Assembly (NCBI GenBank): GCA_036226585.1
Contig: CP108997.1
Location: 4,960,001 to 5,024,000, forward strand
Length of the DNA: 64,000 bases
DNA from: Streptomyces sp. NBC_00708
GTDB taxonomy: Bacteria; Actinomycetota; Actinomycetes; Streptomycetales; Streptomycetaceae
Direction: 5' to 3'
In this document: in pieces, positions 46,773 to 55,845 of the stretch
How positions within the stretch are numbered: position 1 is the first letter of the stretch
Layout of the letters: each line of letters opens with the position of its first letter
Notes under the pieces: generated by a model
What the model was told of the DNA's origin: nothing
The model's database searches: none
The model's input: the letters and a program-made list of their open reading frames with translations, nothing else
Translations under genes and position numbers: made by a program

Positions 46773-47762
46773 TCACGCCTCCTTGCCGTTGCCGGGCTGC
46801 TGGTTCCAGGCCCCGCCCCACTGCGGGCCCTCGGGCGGAGGTGCGCCGCCGCCGGGTTCCGAGTGGGCGTGGTACTCGACCGAGCCCGCCGTCATCTGCA
46901 TGAACGCCTCCTCCAGCGACGCCCGCTGGGCGCTCAGCTCGTGCAGCACGATCGAGTGCCGGGCGGCCAGCTCGCCCAGGTCCTCGGTGCTCGCCCCGTC
47001 CACCTCCAGCGTGCCGCCCGCCGCCTCGACCGCCACGACGCCCTCCTGGCGGAGCACGTCGCGCAGCCGCTCCTGCTGCGGGGAGCGCAGCCGGACGTAA
47101 CTGCGGGAGTTCTCGTGGATGAAATCGGCCATCGAGGTGTCGGCGAGCAGCCGGCCCTGACCGATCACGATCAGATGGTCGGCGGTCAGCGCCATCTCGC
47201 TCATCAGGTGCGAGGAGACGAAGATCGTCCGGCCCTGCGAAGCGAGCGTCTTCATCAGGTTCCGGATCCAGTGGATGCCCTCCGGGTCCAGACCGTTGAC
47301 CGGCTCGTCGAACATCAGGATCTCGGGATCACCGAGCAGCGCCGATGCGATGCCGAGGCGCTGGCCCATACCGAGCGAGAAGCCCTTGGACTTCTTCCTC
47401 GCCACCGCCGTCAGACCGACGGTGTCCAGCACCTCCGCCACCCGGCGCTCGGGAATGCGGTTGCTCTGGGCCAGACAGAGCAGGTTGTTGTACGCGCTGC
47501 GCCCGCCGTGCATCGCCTTGGCGTCCAGCAGCGCCCCGATGTACTTCAGGGGCTCCGCCAGTTCGCGGTAGTGCTTGCCGTCGATGCGCACGGAACCGCT
47601 GGTGGGGTTGTCGAGATCGAGCATCATCCGCATCGTGGTGGACTTGCCCGCCCCGTTGGGTCCCAGAAAACCCGTCACCATTCCCGGTCTGATCACGCAC
47701 GACAACTGGTCGACGGCGACCTTGTTCCCGAAGCGCTTCGTGAGGCCATCGAGCTCGATCAT
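46773..47762 (-). CDS. ABC transporter ATPase, module B
   Basis: The 329-residue ATPase has Walker A GPNGAGKSTT, SLGMGQRLGIAS, LMFDEPVNGLDPEG and SSHLMSEMAL, and a shorter Gly/Pro-rich tail ending QQPGNGKEA. It is followed by permease B with a two-base gap. Near-identity of many stretches with ATPase A shows a recent or strongly constrained duplication. Confidence 0.92.
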   Translation of the reverse strand: MIELDGLTKRFGNKVAVDQLSCVIRPGMVTGFLGPNGAGKSTTMRMMLDLDNPTSGSVRIDGKHYRELAEPLKYIGALLDAKAMHGGRSAYNNLLCLAQSNRIPERRVAEVLDTVGLTAVARKKSKGFSLGMGQRLGIASALLGDPEILMFDEPVNGLDPEGIHWIRNLMKTLASQGRTIFVSSHLMSEMALTADHLIVIGQGRLLADTSMADFIHENSRSYVRLRSPQQERLRDVLRQEGVVAVEAAGGTLEVDGASTEDLGELAARHSIVLHELSAQRASLEEAFMQMTAGSVEYHAHSEPGGGAPPPEGPQWGGAWNQQPGNGKEA

Positions 47763-47781
47763 GCGTTCACGCTAGAACGAC

Positions 47782-47822
47782 CGCGTGCCCGGCGCCACCA
47801 CAAGGGCGGAACCGGGCACGCG
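47782..47822 (-). terminator. Terminator of filP
   Basis: CGCGTGCCCGG (47782-47792) and its complement (47812-47822) form an 11-bp stem 16 bp past the filP stop and before the ATPase B start, separating the two transcription units. Confidence 0.7.
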
Positions 47823-47838
47823 GGTACGACAGCCGGAA

Positions 47839-48777
47839 TCAGCGGGTCTGCTGGGCCGGGACGCCTCGGGAGGCGGGCTCCTCGTCGGCGGGGGTGCCGG
47901 CGGCGGCCACCGCGGCACCGGTCAGCGTCGCCAGCATCTCGCGGACGTTGGTCAGCTGGGCGTTGATCGAGTCGCGGCGGTTGGTGAGCGCCGCCAGCTC
48001 GCGCTCCGACTCGCTGCGGATGCGGTCGGCCTTCGCGTTGGCGTCGGCCACGATGTCCTCGGACTGGCGCTGCGCGGTCTCCACCGTCTGACGGGCCCGG
48101 CGCTCGGCGTCCGTGCGGAGCTTCTCGGCCTCCAGACGGAGCTGCTCGGCGCGGTGCTCGATCTCGGCGAGACGCTTCTCGGCCTTGGCCTGACGGGACG
48201 CGAGGTCGCGCTCCGACTGGTCGCGGCGCTTGGCGAGGTTGGTCTCGAAGTCCGCGGCGGCCTGGGCGGCCTTGGCGCGGGTCTCCTCGAAGAGGGCATC
48301 CGCCTCCTCGCGCTTCTGCGCCGCGTCCTTCTGCGCGTCGGAGCGCAGCGCGGTGGCCTCACCCTTGGCCTTGTCGACGATGCGGACGCCGTCGTCCTCG
48401 GCCTTGGCCTTGCGCTCGGCGGCGAACGTCTCGGCGTCGTTGCGCACCTGCTGGGCGGCGGACTCGGCGAGCTCGCGGTGCTGCTCGGCGGCGCGACGGG
48501 CCTCCTCACGGAGGTCCTTCGCCTCCTCCTCGGCCAGGCGCAGGATCTTCTCCACGCGCGCGCCGAGACCCGCGTACGACGGCTCCGCGTCGTTCACCTG
48601 GGCCTGGGCGTTCTGCGTTTCGAGGTGCAGCTCCTCGATGCGCTTCTCCAGCGAGGTGATGCGGGACAGAGCACTATCACGGTCGGCGACGAGCTTGGTA
48701 ATGCGGTCATCCACCTGACCGCGGTCGTAACCACGCCGCACGAGTTCGAAGCCGAAGGGGGAGGAAGGGTCACTCAT
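47839..48777 (-). CDS. filP: Filament-forming coiled-coil protein FilP
   Basis: FilP is an intermediate-filament-like protein that supports hyphal rigidity and tip growth in Streptomyces. The 312-residue product starts with a DivIVA-like segment (FELVRRGYDRGQVDDRITKL, residues ~8-27), followed by a long Ala/Glu/Lys/Arg coiled coil to about residue 280 and a short Ala/Thr-rich tail. ATG 48777 is chosen over a longer open frame because the DivIVA-like start is conserved. It lies downstream of scy, the known Streptomyces arrangement. Confidence 0.93.
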   Translation of the reverse strand: MSDPSSPFGFELVRRGYDRGQVDDRITKLVADRDSALSRITSLEKRIEELHLETQNAQAQVNDAEPSYAGLGARVEKILRLAEEEAKDLREEARRAAEQHRELAESAAQQVRNDAETFAAERKAKAEDDGVRIVDKAKGEATALRSDAQKDAAQKREEADALFEETRAKAAQAAADFETNLAKRRDQSERDLASRQAKAEKRLAEIEHRAEQLRLEAEKLRTDAERRARQTVETAQRQSEDIVADANAKADRIRSESERELAALTNRRDSINAQLTNVREMLATLTGAAVAAAGTPADEEPASRGVPAQQTR

Positions 48778-48962
48778 GGGGTTCCTGTCGAAGTGAGACC
48801 GGTGAGGTGATAGAGGGAATCCTAGGGGCCGAAGCGGCGTGTCATCGAGCAGATGCCGGTTTGATCTGGAGAATGACACCCCTTTTGAGTGGCTGACCCC
48901 CGTAACCCTTGCCACTCGGACGAATGACGGTCCATGCGGAACCATGGACGAAGGCCCGGCGG

Positions 48963-51900
48963 CTACCCATCTGACGGCTTGCCACTCGATCGAGTGCCCG
49001 ACGAGGCTCCGGCCTTGACGCCGGCGGCCGGTGCGGCGCCCCCGCCCTTACCGCCCGCCCCCGGGGTCTCGAAAGACTCCAACGCCTCCAGCACGTCCTG
49101 GACACGGGAGATCTCCGTGTTGATGTCCGCGCGCCGGCGCACCAGGACCTCCAGCTCGTGCCGGCCCTCGTCCACCACCCGCTTCGCCTCGGTCTCGGCG
49201 TCCGCCCGCAGCTTCTCGGCCTCGCGCACCAGGCTGGCCTTCTTCTGCTCGGCCTCCTTCAGCAGCGACTCGGCCCGCTTCACGGCGGCGATCCGGACCT
49301 TGCTCGCCTCGGCGTTCGCGTCGGACAGCAGCTCCTTGGCCTTGGCCGCGGCCTCCTCGCGCTGCTCGGTGGCCGCCTTCATCAGCTTGTCCACGCGCTC
49401 GCCGACCGTCTTGACCTGCTCGGCCGTCTCCCGCCGCGCCCGGTCGTGCAGCTCCTGGACCTCGGTGTCCGCCCGGACCCGCAGCTCCTCGGCCCGCTCC
49501 CGGATCTGGGTGGCGTCCCGGCGCGCGCCGACCAGCAGCTCGTCCGCGTCCGTCCGGGCCCGCTCCACCAGCGAGTTGCCCTCGACCGTCGCCTCCGAGG
49601 TGATCCGCACGGCCTCCTTGCGCGCCGCGCCGACCATCGTGTCGGCCTGCTCCTCGGCCTCCGTGGCGACGCGCAGCGCCTCCTCCCGGGCCTTGTCGAT
49701 GAGCTGGTCCGCCTGCTCGGCCGCGTCCGCCCGGCGCTTCGCCGCCGCCTCGCGCGCCTCGTCGAGCAGCCGGTCCGCCTCCTGGCGCGCCTCCGCCCGC
49801 ATCTGCTCGGCCGCCGCCTCGGCGTCGGCCCGCAGCCGCTCCGACTCCTCCCGCGTACGCGCCGCGTGCTCCTGCGCGGAACCCACGGTGGCCGCGGCCT
49901 CCGCACGCATCCGCTCCGCTTCGCCCGCCGCCTCGTCGCCGACCCGGGCCGCCTGCCGCTCCGCGTCCGTGCGCAGCCGCTCGGCCTCGGAGGCCGCCTC
50001 GGTCACCAGCAGGTCCGCCTGGGCCGCCGCCTCGGTGCGCATCCGGTTGGCGTCCTCGCGGGCCTCCGCCCGGCTGCGCGCCGCGTCCTGCTCGGCCGAC
50101 GCGAGCGCGTCCGACGCCTCGGTGCGCATCCGCTGGCTGTACTCGGCCGTTTCGGCGCGCAGCCGCTCGGACTCCGCGATCGCGTCGGAGACCGTACGCT
50201 CCGCCATCGCCTTCGCGGCGTCCGTCTCCTCCTTGGCCACCTGGCGGATACGGGAGGCGTCCTCGCCCGCCCGCTCGCGCTCCGCGTGCGCGTCGGCCCG
50301 CAGCCGGTCGGCCTCCTCCTGGGCCTCGGACTTCGTCCGCTCCGCCACGTGCTCCGCGGTGGAGCGCAGCCCGGCGATCTCCGCCTCGGCCTGCTCCTGG
50401 AGCCCGCTGACCGCGTCCCGCACCTGCTGGGCGGTCTGCTCGGCCGCCGCGACCAGCTCGGCCGCCCGGGTCTCCGCCTCGCCGGTCAGCCGCTGCGCCT
50501 CGGCCTGCGCCTCCTCGACCCGCTTGCGCGCGGAGGCCAGCAGCTCCTCGCTCTGCTCGCGGGCCCGCTCGCGCTCCTGGTTCGCCTCGGTGCGGGCCGC
50601 GTCCAGCGTCTCCTCGGCCTCGCGCCGGCGCCGGTTCGCCTCCTCCTGGGCGGCGGCCAGCGCCTCGGCGGCCTCCGAGCCCACCCGCTCGGCGGCAGCC
50701 GCGGCCTCCGAGCGCATCCGGTCGGCACTCTCCTGCGCCTCGGTCCGCAGCCGCTCCGCCTCGGTGGCGGCCTCGGTCCGCAGCCGTACGGCGACGGCCT
50801 CGCCCTCGGCACGGGACTGCGAGGCATCCGCCGCGGCCTCGTCGCGCAGCCGCAGGGCCTCGGCCTCCGCCTGCTCCTGGAGCGTCCGCAGCCGCTCGGC
50901 CGCCTCCGCGCGCAGCCGCTCGGACTCCTCGTTCGTCTCGCGCCGGAGGCGCTCCGCCTCCGCACGCGCCTCGCCGAGCGCCTGCTCGGCGGCGGAGACC
51001 CGGGTCTGCGCCTCCTCCTTCAGACGGGTCAGCTCACCGGCCGCCTCCGCCTGCCGGGCCGCGACCGCGCGCTCCGTCTCCTCGCGCAGGGCGGACGCCG
51101 CTTCCTCGGCCGCGGTCCTCGACGCCTCGGCCTGCTCCTCGGCCTCCGTGCGCAGCTGCCCGGCCTCGGCGCGGGCCCGGTCGAGCGCCTCCTCGGCCTG
51201 CTTGCGCAGGGCGGCCGACCGGTCGGCCGCCTCGCTCCTGACCCGCTCGCTCTCGGTGGTCGCGGCACCGCGCAGCTCCTCCGCGTCGGCCTTGGCCTTC
51301 GCGAGCAGCTCCTCGGCGGTCTTCGCGCCCTCCTCGATCTGCTGGAGGGCCTCGCGGCGTGCCTCGCCCCGGATGCGCTCGCCCTCGGCGACCGCCTCGG
51401 CCCGCAGCTGCTCGGCCTCGCCGCGCAGCCTGCGCGCCTCCTCCTGCAGCTCGACCGTCTTGGCCCGGTACTCCTTGGTGTCGTCCTTGGCCGCGCCCTT
51501 GAGCTGGTCGGCCTGCTCGGCGGCCTCGCCGCGCAGCCGGTCCGCCTCGGCCTCCGCCTCGCGGCGGATGCGCTCGGCCTCCTCGCCGGCCGCCCGGGTG
51601 GCCGTCTTCGCGTCCTCCGAGGCCTTGGTCAGGATCTCCTCGGCGGACCGGGCCGCCTTCGCGAGCTGGGCCGCGGCGTCCTCGGCGGCGGCGGTGCGCG
51701 CGGCCTCGGCCGCCTCGGCACGCAGCCGCTCGGCCTCGGCGCGGGCGTCGGCGAGCGCCTGCTCGGCCTCCGCCTTGAGGGTCTCGGACTCCTTGGTGGC
51801 CTCGCCGACGAGCCGGGCGATCTCCGCCTTCGCCGTACGGGTGCGCTGCTCGTTCTGCGACTCGGCGCCGGCCAGCCGCTTGACCGCGGCCTCCTTGGCC

Positions 51901-52760
51901 TCGGCGAGGACCTTCTCGGCCTCCAGCCGGGCCTCGCGCAGCCGGGTCTCGGCCTCCTGCATGCGCTGCTCGGCGGCCCGGTTCAGCTCGGTGGTCCGCT
52001 GCCGGGTCTGCTCGGTCTCGGCGGTCGTCGACAGCCGCAGCTGCTCGGCGTGGCTGGTGGCCTCCTGCGCCTGGCCCGCGGCGGCGCCGAGCATCCGCTC
52101 GGCGTCCTTGCGGGCCCGCGTCAGGATGGACTCCGCCTCGGCGCGGGCGGACTCCGCCTCCGAGCCGATCCGCTGACGCGTCTCCTCGGTGAGCCGGGCG
52201 GCCTCGGTCCGGGCGGCGGCGAGCGCCTGCTCGGCCTCGGCCCGGGACTCCTCCATCAGGCGGCGGGCCTGCGACTCGGTCCTCGCCCGCAGCTGCTCGG
52301 CCCAGGCGACGTTCTCGTTGACGTGGGACTCGACGGTCTGGCGGCGCTCCGCCAGCTCCTGGTCGAGGCGCTGGCGGCGCTGCACGGCCTCGTTGTGCAG
52401 CTCGGCCTGGAGCCGGGCCTGGTGCTCCGCGTGCTCCTGGAGGATCCGCTGCGTCTGGGCGCGGGCGTCGCGCAGCTCGCGCTCGGCGTCGCTGCGCAGC
52501 TGTTCCGCCTGGACCTGGGCGTTACGGAGCAACTGCTCCGCCTGGTAGCCGATGTCCGCGCTGTCGTAGGCAGGACGCATCGCCAGACTGCGCCGGGCCT
52601 CGTGCAGCTTGGCACGCAAGACCTCGACCTGGTAGCCGAGGTCCTCGGCGTGCTGGACAGCCTTCTCCCGGTCGGTCCTGAGCCGGTCCATCTCGGCCTC
52701 GAACCGCGAGAGATGGTCGTCTTCAGCTCGGTGGCTCTCCTGGCGTTCGTAGCCCCGCAC
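48963..52760 (-). CDS. scy: Polarity scaffold Scy (Streptomyces cytoskeletal protein)
   Basis: Scy organises the tip polarisome with DivIVA and FilP. The 1265-residue product is nearly all charged coiled coil, with an N-terminal heptad region (HAEDLGYQVEVLRAKLHEAR) and then repeated Ala/Glu/Arg segments (such as AEAERLRAEA and TEAERLR) with the longer-than-heptad periodicity described for Scy/FilP. The reverse strand is open for over 3 kb, which is a by-product of this biased repeat composition. GTG 52760 fits the conserved start. It is a little shorter than the ~1326-residue S. coelicolor protein, consistent with gain or loss of repeats. Confidence 0.93.
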   Translation of the reverse strand: MRGYERQESHRAEDDHLSRFEAEMDRLRTDREKAVQHAEDLGYQVEVLRAKLHEARRSLAMRPAYDSADIGYQAEQLLRNAQVQAEQLRSDAERELRDARAQTQRILQEHAEHQARLQAELHNEAVQRRQRLDQELAERRQTVESHVNENVAWAEQLRARTESQARRLMEESRAEAEQALAAARTEAARLTEETRQRIGSEAESARAEAESILTRARKDAERMLGAAAGQAQEATSHAEQLRLSTTAETEQTRQRTTELNRAAEQRMQEAETRLREARLEAEKVLAEAKEAAVKRLAGAESQNEQRTRTAKAEIARLVGEATKESETLKAEAEQALADARAEAERLRAEAAEAARTAAAEDAAAQLAKAARSAEEILTKASEDAKTATRAAGEEAERIRREAEAEADRLRGEAAEQADQLKGAAKDDTKEYRAKTVELQEEARRLRGEAEQLRAEAVAEGERIRGEARREALQQIEEGAKTAEELLAKAKADAEELRGAATTESERVRSEAADRSAALRKQAEEALDRARAEAGQLRTEAEEQAEASRTAAEEAASALREETERAVAARQAEAAGELTRLKEEAQTRVSAAEQALGEARAEAERLRRETNEESERLRAEAAERLRTLQEQAEAEALRLRDEAAADASQSRAEGEAVAVRLRTEAATEAERLRTEAQESADRMRSEAAAAAERVGSEAAEALAAAQEEANRRRREAEETLDAARTEANQERERAREQSEELLASARKRVEEAQAEAQRLTGEAETRAAELVAAAEQTAQQVRDAVSGLQEQAEAEIAGLRSTAEHVAERTKSEAQEEADRLRADAHAERERAGEDASRIRQVAKEETDAAKAMAERTVSDAIAESERLRAETAEYSQRMRTEASDALASAEQDAARSRAEAREDANRMRTEAAAQADLLVTEAASEAERLRTDAERQAARVGDEAAGEAERMRAEAAATVGSAQEHAARTREESERLRADAEAAAEQMRAEARQEADRLLDEAREAAAKRRADAAEQADQLIDKAREEALRVATEAEEQADTMVGAARKEAVRITSEATVEGNSLVERARTDADELLVGARRDATQIRERAEELRVRADTEVQELHDRARRETAEQVKTVGERVDKLMKAATEQREEAAAKAKELLSDANAEASKVRIAAVKRAESLLKEAEQKKASLVREAEKLRADAETEAKRVVDEGRHELEVLVRRRADINTEISRVQDVLEALESFETPGAGGKGGGAAPAAGVKAGASSGTRSSGKPSDG

Positions 52761-52849
52761 TGCGCGGTCCCATCCTTCCCCGAGCTCTCAACGTTCGGGG
52801 AATGGTGACAGATCAACGGCTGGGGACGCGGCGCGCCCCCGACCCGGCC

Positions 52850-52881
52850 CCGGCCCGGAACCGCCCACTCTACCGGGCCGG
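52850..52881 (-). terminator. Terminator of mce
   Basis: CCGGCCCGG (52850-52858) pairs with CCGGGCCGG (52873-52881) around a 14-nt loop, 11 bp past the epimerase stop codon. No T-run follows. Confidence 0.6.
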
Positions 52882-52892
52882 GTATGGCTGGG

Positions 52893-53321
52893 TCAGTGGT
52901 CCGTCTTCGCCGTGACCAGTTCGGTGAGGACCCCGTGGCAGTCCTTGGGGTGGAGGAAGGTGATCCTGGACCCCATCGAACCCGTCCTGGGCTCGTCGTA
53001 CAGCACCCTGACGCCCTTCTCGCGGATGTCCGCGGCGTCGGCGTCCACGTCGGCCGTACCGAAGGCGATGTGGTGCACTCCCTCCCCGTTCCTGGCCAGC
53101 CATTTGCCCACGGCCGAGTCCTCCCGGGTGGGCTCCAGGAGCTGGAGGTAGGAGGCGCCCCCGTCGGACGTATCGTTGATCTTGAGCATGGCCTCGCGTA
53201 CGCCCTGCTCCTCGTTGACCTCGGAGTGGAAGACCTCGAACCCGTAGGTCGAGCGGTAGAACTCGACGGTCTTGTCGAGGTCGAAACAGGCGATCCCGAT
53301 GTGGTCGATTCGCGTCAGCAT
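52893..53321 (-). CDS. mce: Methylmalonyl-CoA epimerase
   Basis: The enzyme interconverts (S)- and (R)-methylmalonyl-CoA, linking propionyl-CoA to methylmalonyl-CoA mutase and supplying polyketide extender units. The 142-residue protein has two VOC-fold repeats. Metal ligands are expected at His7 (RIDHIGIACFD), the Gln of YLQLLEP, the His pair in GVHHIAF, and the late Glu in GVLTEL. It is divergent from the acetyl-CoA acetyltransferase gene. Confidence 0.94.
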   Translation of the reverse strand: MLTRIDHIGIACFDLDKTVEFYRSTYGFEVFHSEVNEEQGVREAMLKINDTSDGGASYLQLLEPTREDSAVGKWLARNGEGVHHIAFGTADVDADAADIREKGVRVLYDEPRTGSMGSRITFLHPKDCHGVLTELVTAKTDH

Positions 53322-53455
53322 GGGACCAGTGCAGCGCGCTGCGGATGGTTACGCAACGTGCGCGCGATCACACTCGCGGGCGGATGACGGGGCGGGTACC
53401 GCTCAGTACATTCAAGTAAACCCTCGTTCACATCTATCCCAAGGGGCTGTGCCTC

Positions 53456-54658
53456 ATGTCAGGAACGACCGGTACCACCTCCGTGATCGTCGCGGGCGCG
53501 CGGACGCCCATGGGCCGGCTCCTCGGCTCCCTGAAGACCTTCTCCGGCGCGGACCTCGGCTCCATCGCCATCAAGGCGGCGCTGGACCGGGCCGGCATCG
53601 GCGGCGACCAGGTCCAGTACGTGATCATGGGCCAGGTGCTCCAGGCCGGCGCGGGCCAGATCCCGGCCCGCCAGGCGGCGGTCAAGGCCGGCATCCCCAT
53701 GAACGTCCCCGCGCTCACCGTCAACAAGGTGTGTCTCTCCGGGCTCGACGCCATCGCCCTGGCCGACCAGCTCATCCGCGCCGGTGAGTTCGACGTCGTC
53801 GTGGCCGGTGGCCAGGAGTCCATGACGAACGCCCCGCACCTGCTCCCGAAGTCCCGCGAGGGCCACAAGTACGGCGCGATCGAGATGCTCGACTCCATGG
53901 CGTACGACGGTCTGACCGACGCCTACGAGAACATCCCGATGGGCGAGTCCACCGAGAAGCACAACACCCGCCTCGGCCTCGGCCGCGCCGCCCAGGACGA
54001 GATCGGCGCCCTGTCCCACCAGCGCGCCGCCGCCGCGCAGAAGAACGGCCTGTTCGAGGCCGAGATCACCCCGGTCGAGATCCCGCAGCGCAAGGGCGAC
54101 CCGGTCCTCTTCTCCAAGGACGAGGGCATCCGCCCCGAGACCACCGCCGAGTCCCTCGGCAAGCTGCGCCCGGCCTTCGCCAAGGACGGCACGATCACCG
54201 CGGGCACCTCCTCGCAGATCTCCGACGGCGCCGCCGCCGTCGTCGTCATGAGCAAGGCCAAGGCCGAGGAGCTGGGCCTCGACTGGATCGCCGAGATCGG
54301 CGCCCACGGCAACGTGGCGGGCCCCGACAACTCGCTCCAGTCGCAGCCGTCCAACGCCATCCGGCACGCCGTGAAGAAGGAGGGCATCGCCGTCGAGGAC
54401 CTCGACCTCATCGAGATCAACGAGGCGTTCGCGGCCGTCGCCGTCCAGTCCATGAAGGACCTCGGCGTCACCTCGGACAAGGTCAACGTCAACGGCGGCG
54501 CCATCGCGCTCGGCCACCCCATCGGCATGTCCGGTGCCCGTGTGGTGCTGCACCTCGCGCTGGAGCTCAAGCGGCGCGGCGGCGGCGTCGGCGCGGCGGC
54601 CCTGTGCGGCGGCGGCGGCCAGGGCGACGCGCTGATCCTGCGCGTTCCGGGCAAGTAA
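53456..54658 (+). CDS. Acetyl-CoA acetyltransferase (thiolase)
   Basis: The 400-residue thiolase condenses or splits acetoacetyl-CoA. The nucleophile is Cys93 in [12 protein letters not shown]; the other catalytic elements are the [16 protein letters not shown]is and the C-terminal CGGGGQGDA Cys. Biosynthetic and degradative roles cannot be told apart by sequence. With 3-hydroxybutyryl-CoA dehydrogenase it could feed the ethylmalonyl-CoA route. MeaB follows after 39 bp. Confidence 0.94.
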   Translation: MSGTTGTTSVIVAGARTPMGRLLGSLKTFSGADLGSIAIKAALDRAGIGGDQVQYVIMGQVLQAGAGQIPARQAAVKAGIPMNVPALTVNKVCLSGLDAIALADQLIRAGEFDVVVAGGQESMTNAPHLLPKSREGHKYGAIEMLDSMAYDGLTDAYENIPMGESTEKHNTRLGLGRAAQDEIGALSHQRAAAAQKNGLFEAEITPVEIPQRKGDPVLFSKDEGIRPETTAESLGKLRPAFAKDGTITAGTSSQISDGAAAVVVMSKAKAEELGLDWIAEIGAHGNVAGPDNSLQSQPSNAIRHAVKKEGIAVEDLDLIEINEAFAAVAVQSMKDLGVTSDKVNVNGGAIALGHPIGMSGARVVLHLALELKRRGGGVGAAALCGGGGQGDALILRVPGK

Positions 54659-54697
54659 CGCGGTACGAGAACACGCAGCGAGCGGAACGGAGCGGTG

Positions 54698-55657
54698 ATG
54701 GTGGACGTCCCCACCCTGGTGGAGCAGGCCCGCGCGGGCGGACCGCGGGCGGTGGCCCGGCTCATCTCCCTGGTGGAGGGGGCCTCGCCGCACCTGCGTG
54801 AGGTGATGGCGGCCCTGGCGCCGCTGGCGGGCAACGCCTACGTCGTCGGCCTGACCGGTTCGCCGGGCGTCGGCAAGTCCACGTCGACGTCGGCGCTCGT
54901 CTCCGCGTACCGGAAGCAGGGCAAGCGGGTCGCGGTGCTCGCCGTGGACCCGTCCTCGCCGTTCTCCGGCGGCGCGCTGCTCGGTGACCGGGTGCGGATG
55001 TCGGACCACGCGTCGGACCCGGGCGTCTACATCCGCTCCATGGCGACCCGCGGCCACCTCGGCGGCCTCGCCTGGGCGGCCCCGCAGGCGATCCGGGTGC
55101 TGGACGCGTCGGGCTTCGACGTGGTCCTGGTGGAGACCGTGGGCGTCGGCCAGTCCGAGGTGGAGATCGCCTCCCAGGCCGACACCTCGGTCGTCCTCCT
55201 CGCCCCCGGCATGGGCGACGGCATCCAGGCGGCCAAGGCCGGGATCCTGGAGATCGGCGATGTGTACGTCGTGAACAAGGCCGACCGGGACGGCGCCGAC
55301 GCCACCGCCCGCGAGCTCAACCACATGCTGGGCCTCGGGGAGTCCCGGGGCCCCGGCGACTGGCGCCCGCCGATCGTGAAGACGGTCGCCGCCCGGGGCG
55401 AGGGCGTCGACGAGGTGGTCGAGGCCCTGGAGAAGCACCGGGCGTGGATGGAGGAGCGCGGGGTCCTCGGCGAACGGCGCGCGGCCCGCGCCGCCCGCGA
55501 GGTCGAGACGATCGCGGTCACCCGCCTCCGCGAGCGCATCGGCAGCCTGCACGGCGACCGCCGCCTCGACGCCCTGGCCGAACGCATCGTGGCGGGCCGC
55601 CTGGACCCGTACGCGGCGGCGGACGAACTGGTGGCGGGGCTCACGGGCGAGGGCTGA
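54698..55657 (+). CDS. meaB: Methylmalonyl-CoA mutase-protecting G-protein MeaB
   Basis: MeaB is a GTPase chaperone that loads and guards adenosylcobalamin in methylmalonyl-CoA mutase. The 319-residue product has the P-loop GSPGVGKST, AVDPSSPFSGGALLGDRVRM, the switch ETVGVGQSE and the base-specificity motif NKAD. GTG 54695, ATG 54698 and GTG 54701 are adjacent possible starts; ATG 54698 is used. It follows the thiolase gene and ends before a terminator. Confidence 0.94.
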   Translation: MVDVPTLVEQARAGGPRAVARLISLVEGASPHLREVMAALAPLAGNAYVVGLTGSPGVGKSTSTSALVSAYRKQGKRVAVLAVDPSSPFSGGALLGDRVRMSDHASDPGVYIRSMATRGHLGGLAWAAPQAIRVLDASGFDVVLVETVGVGQSEVEIASQADTSVVLLAPGMGDGIQAAKAGILEIGDVYVVNKADRDGADATARELNHMLGLGESRGPGDWRPPIVKTVAARGEGVDEVVEALEKHRAWMEERGVLGERRAARAAREVETIAVTRLRERIGSLHGDRRLDALAERIVAGRLDPYAAADELVAGLTGEG

Positions 55658-55673
55658 CGGCCCGGTCGGCCTC

Positions 55674-55728
55674 GGGGCCCTTCCCGGGCGCGGCGTGCGG
55701 GCCGCGGCCGAGAAGGGCCCCTTCTTTG
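55674..55728 (+). terminator. Terminator of meaB
   Basis: GGGGCCCTT (55674-55682) pairs exactly with AAGGGCCCC (55713-55721), with further GC-rich pairing inside, followed by TTCTTT. Confidence 0.75.
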
Positions 55729-55845
55729 TGACGGGGCGTCAATACCACGCGGGTGCGGAGGCGTTCACGCACCTGCCCCCCTCCACCGCATCCTCTCCAT
55801 GGCAGGATTGCCGCCTGTCATGCGCACCCAGGGGGGAAGTGCCAC

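Noticed and set aside
48934..52808. Two open frames of 1080 and 1216 codons on the plus strand opposite scy
   Set aside because: Their composition is the mirror of scy's repeated Ala/Glu/Arg codons (Ser/Arg/Ala or Leu/Gly/Arg repeats). They have no family-like motifs or ribosome-binding sites. They are shadows.
53333..53344. 12-bp palindrome GCAGCGCGCTGC upstream of mce
   Set aside because: Such GC palindromes are expected by chance at this base composition, and no second element supports an operator.
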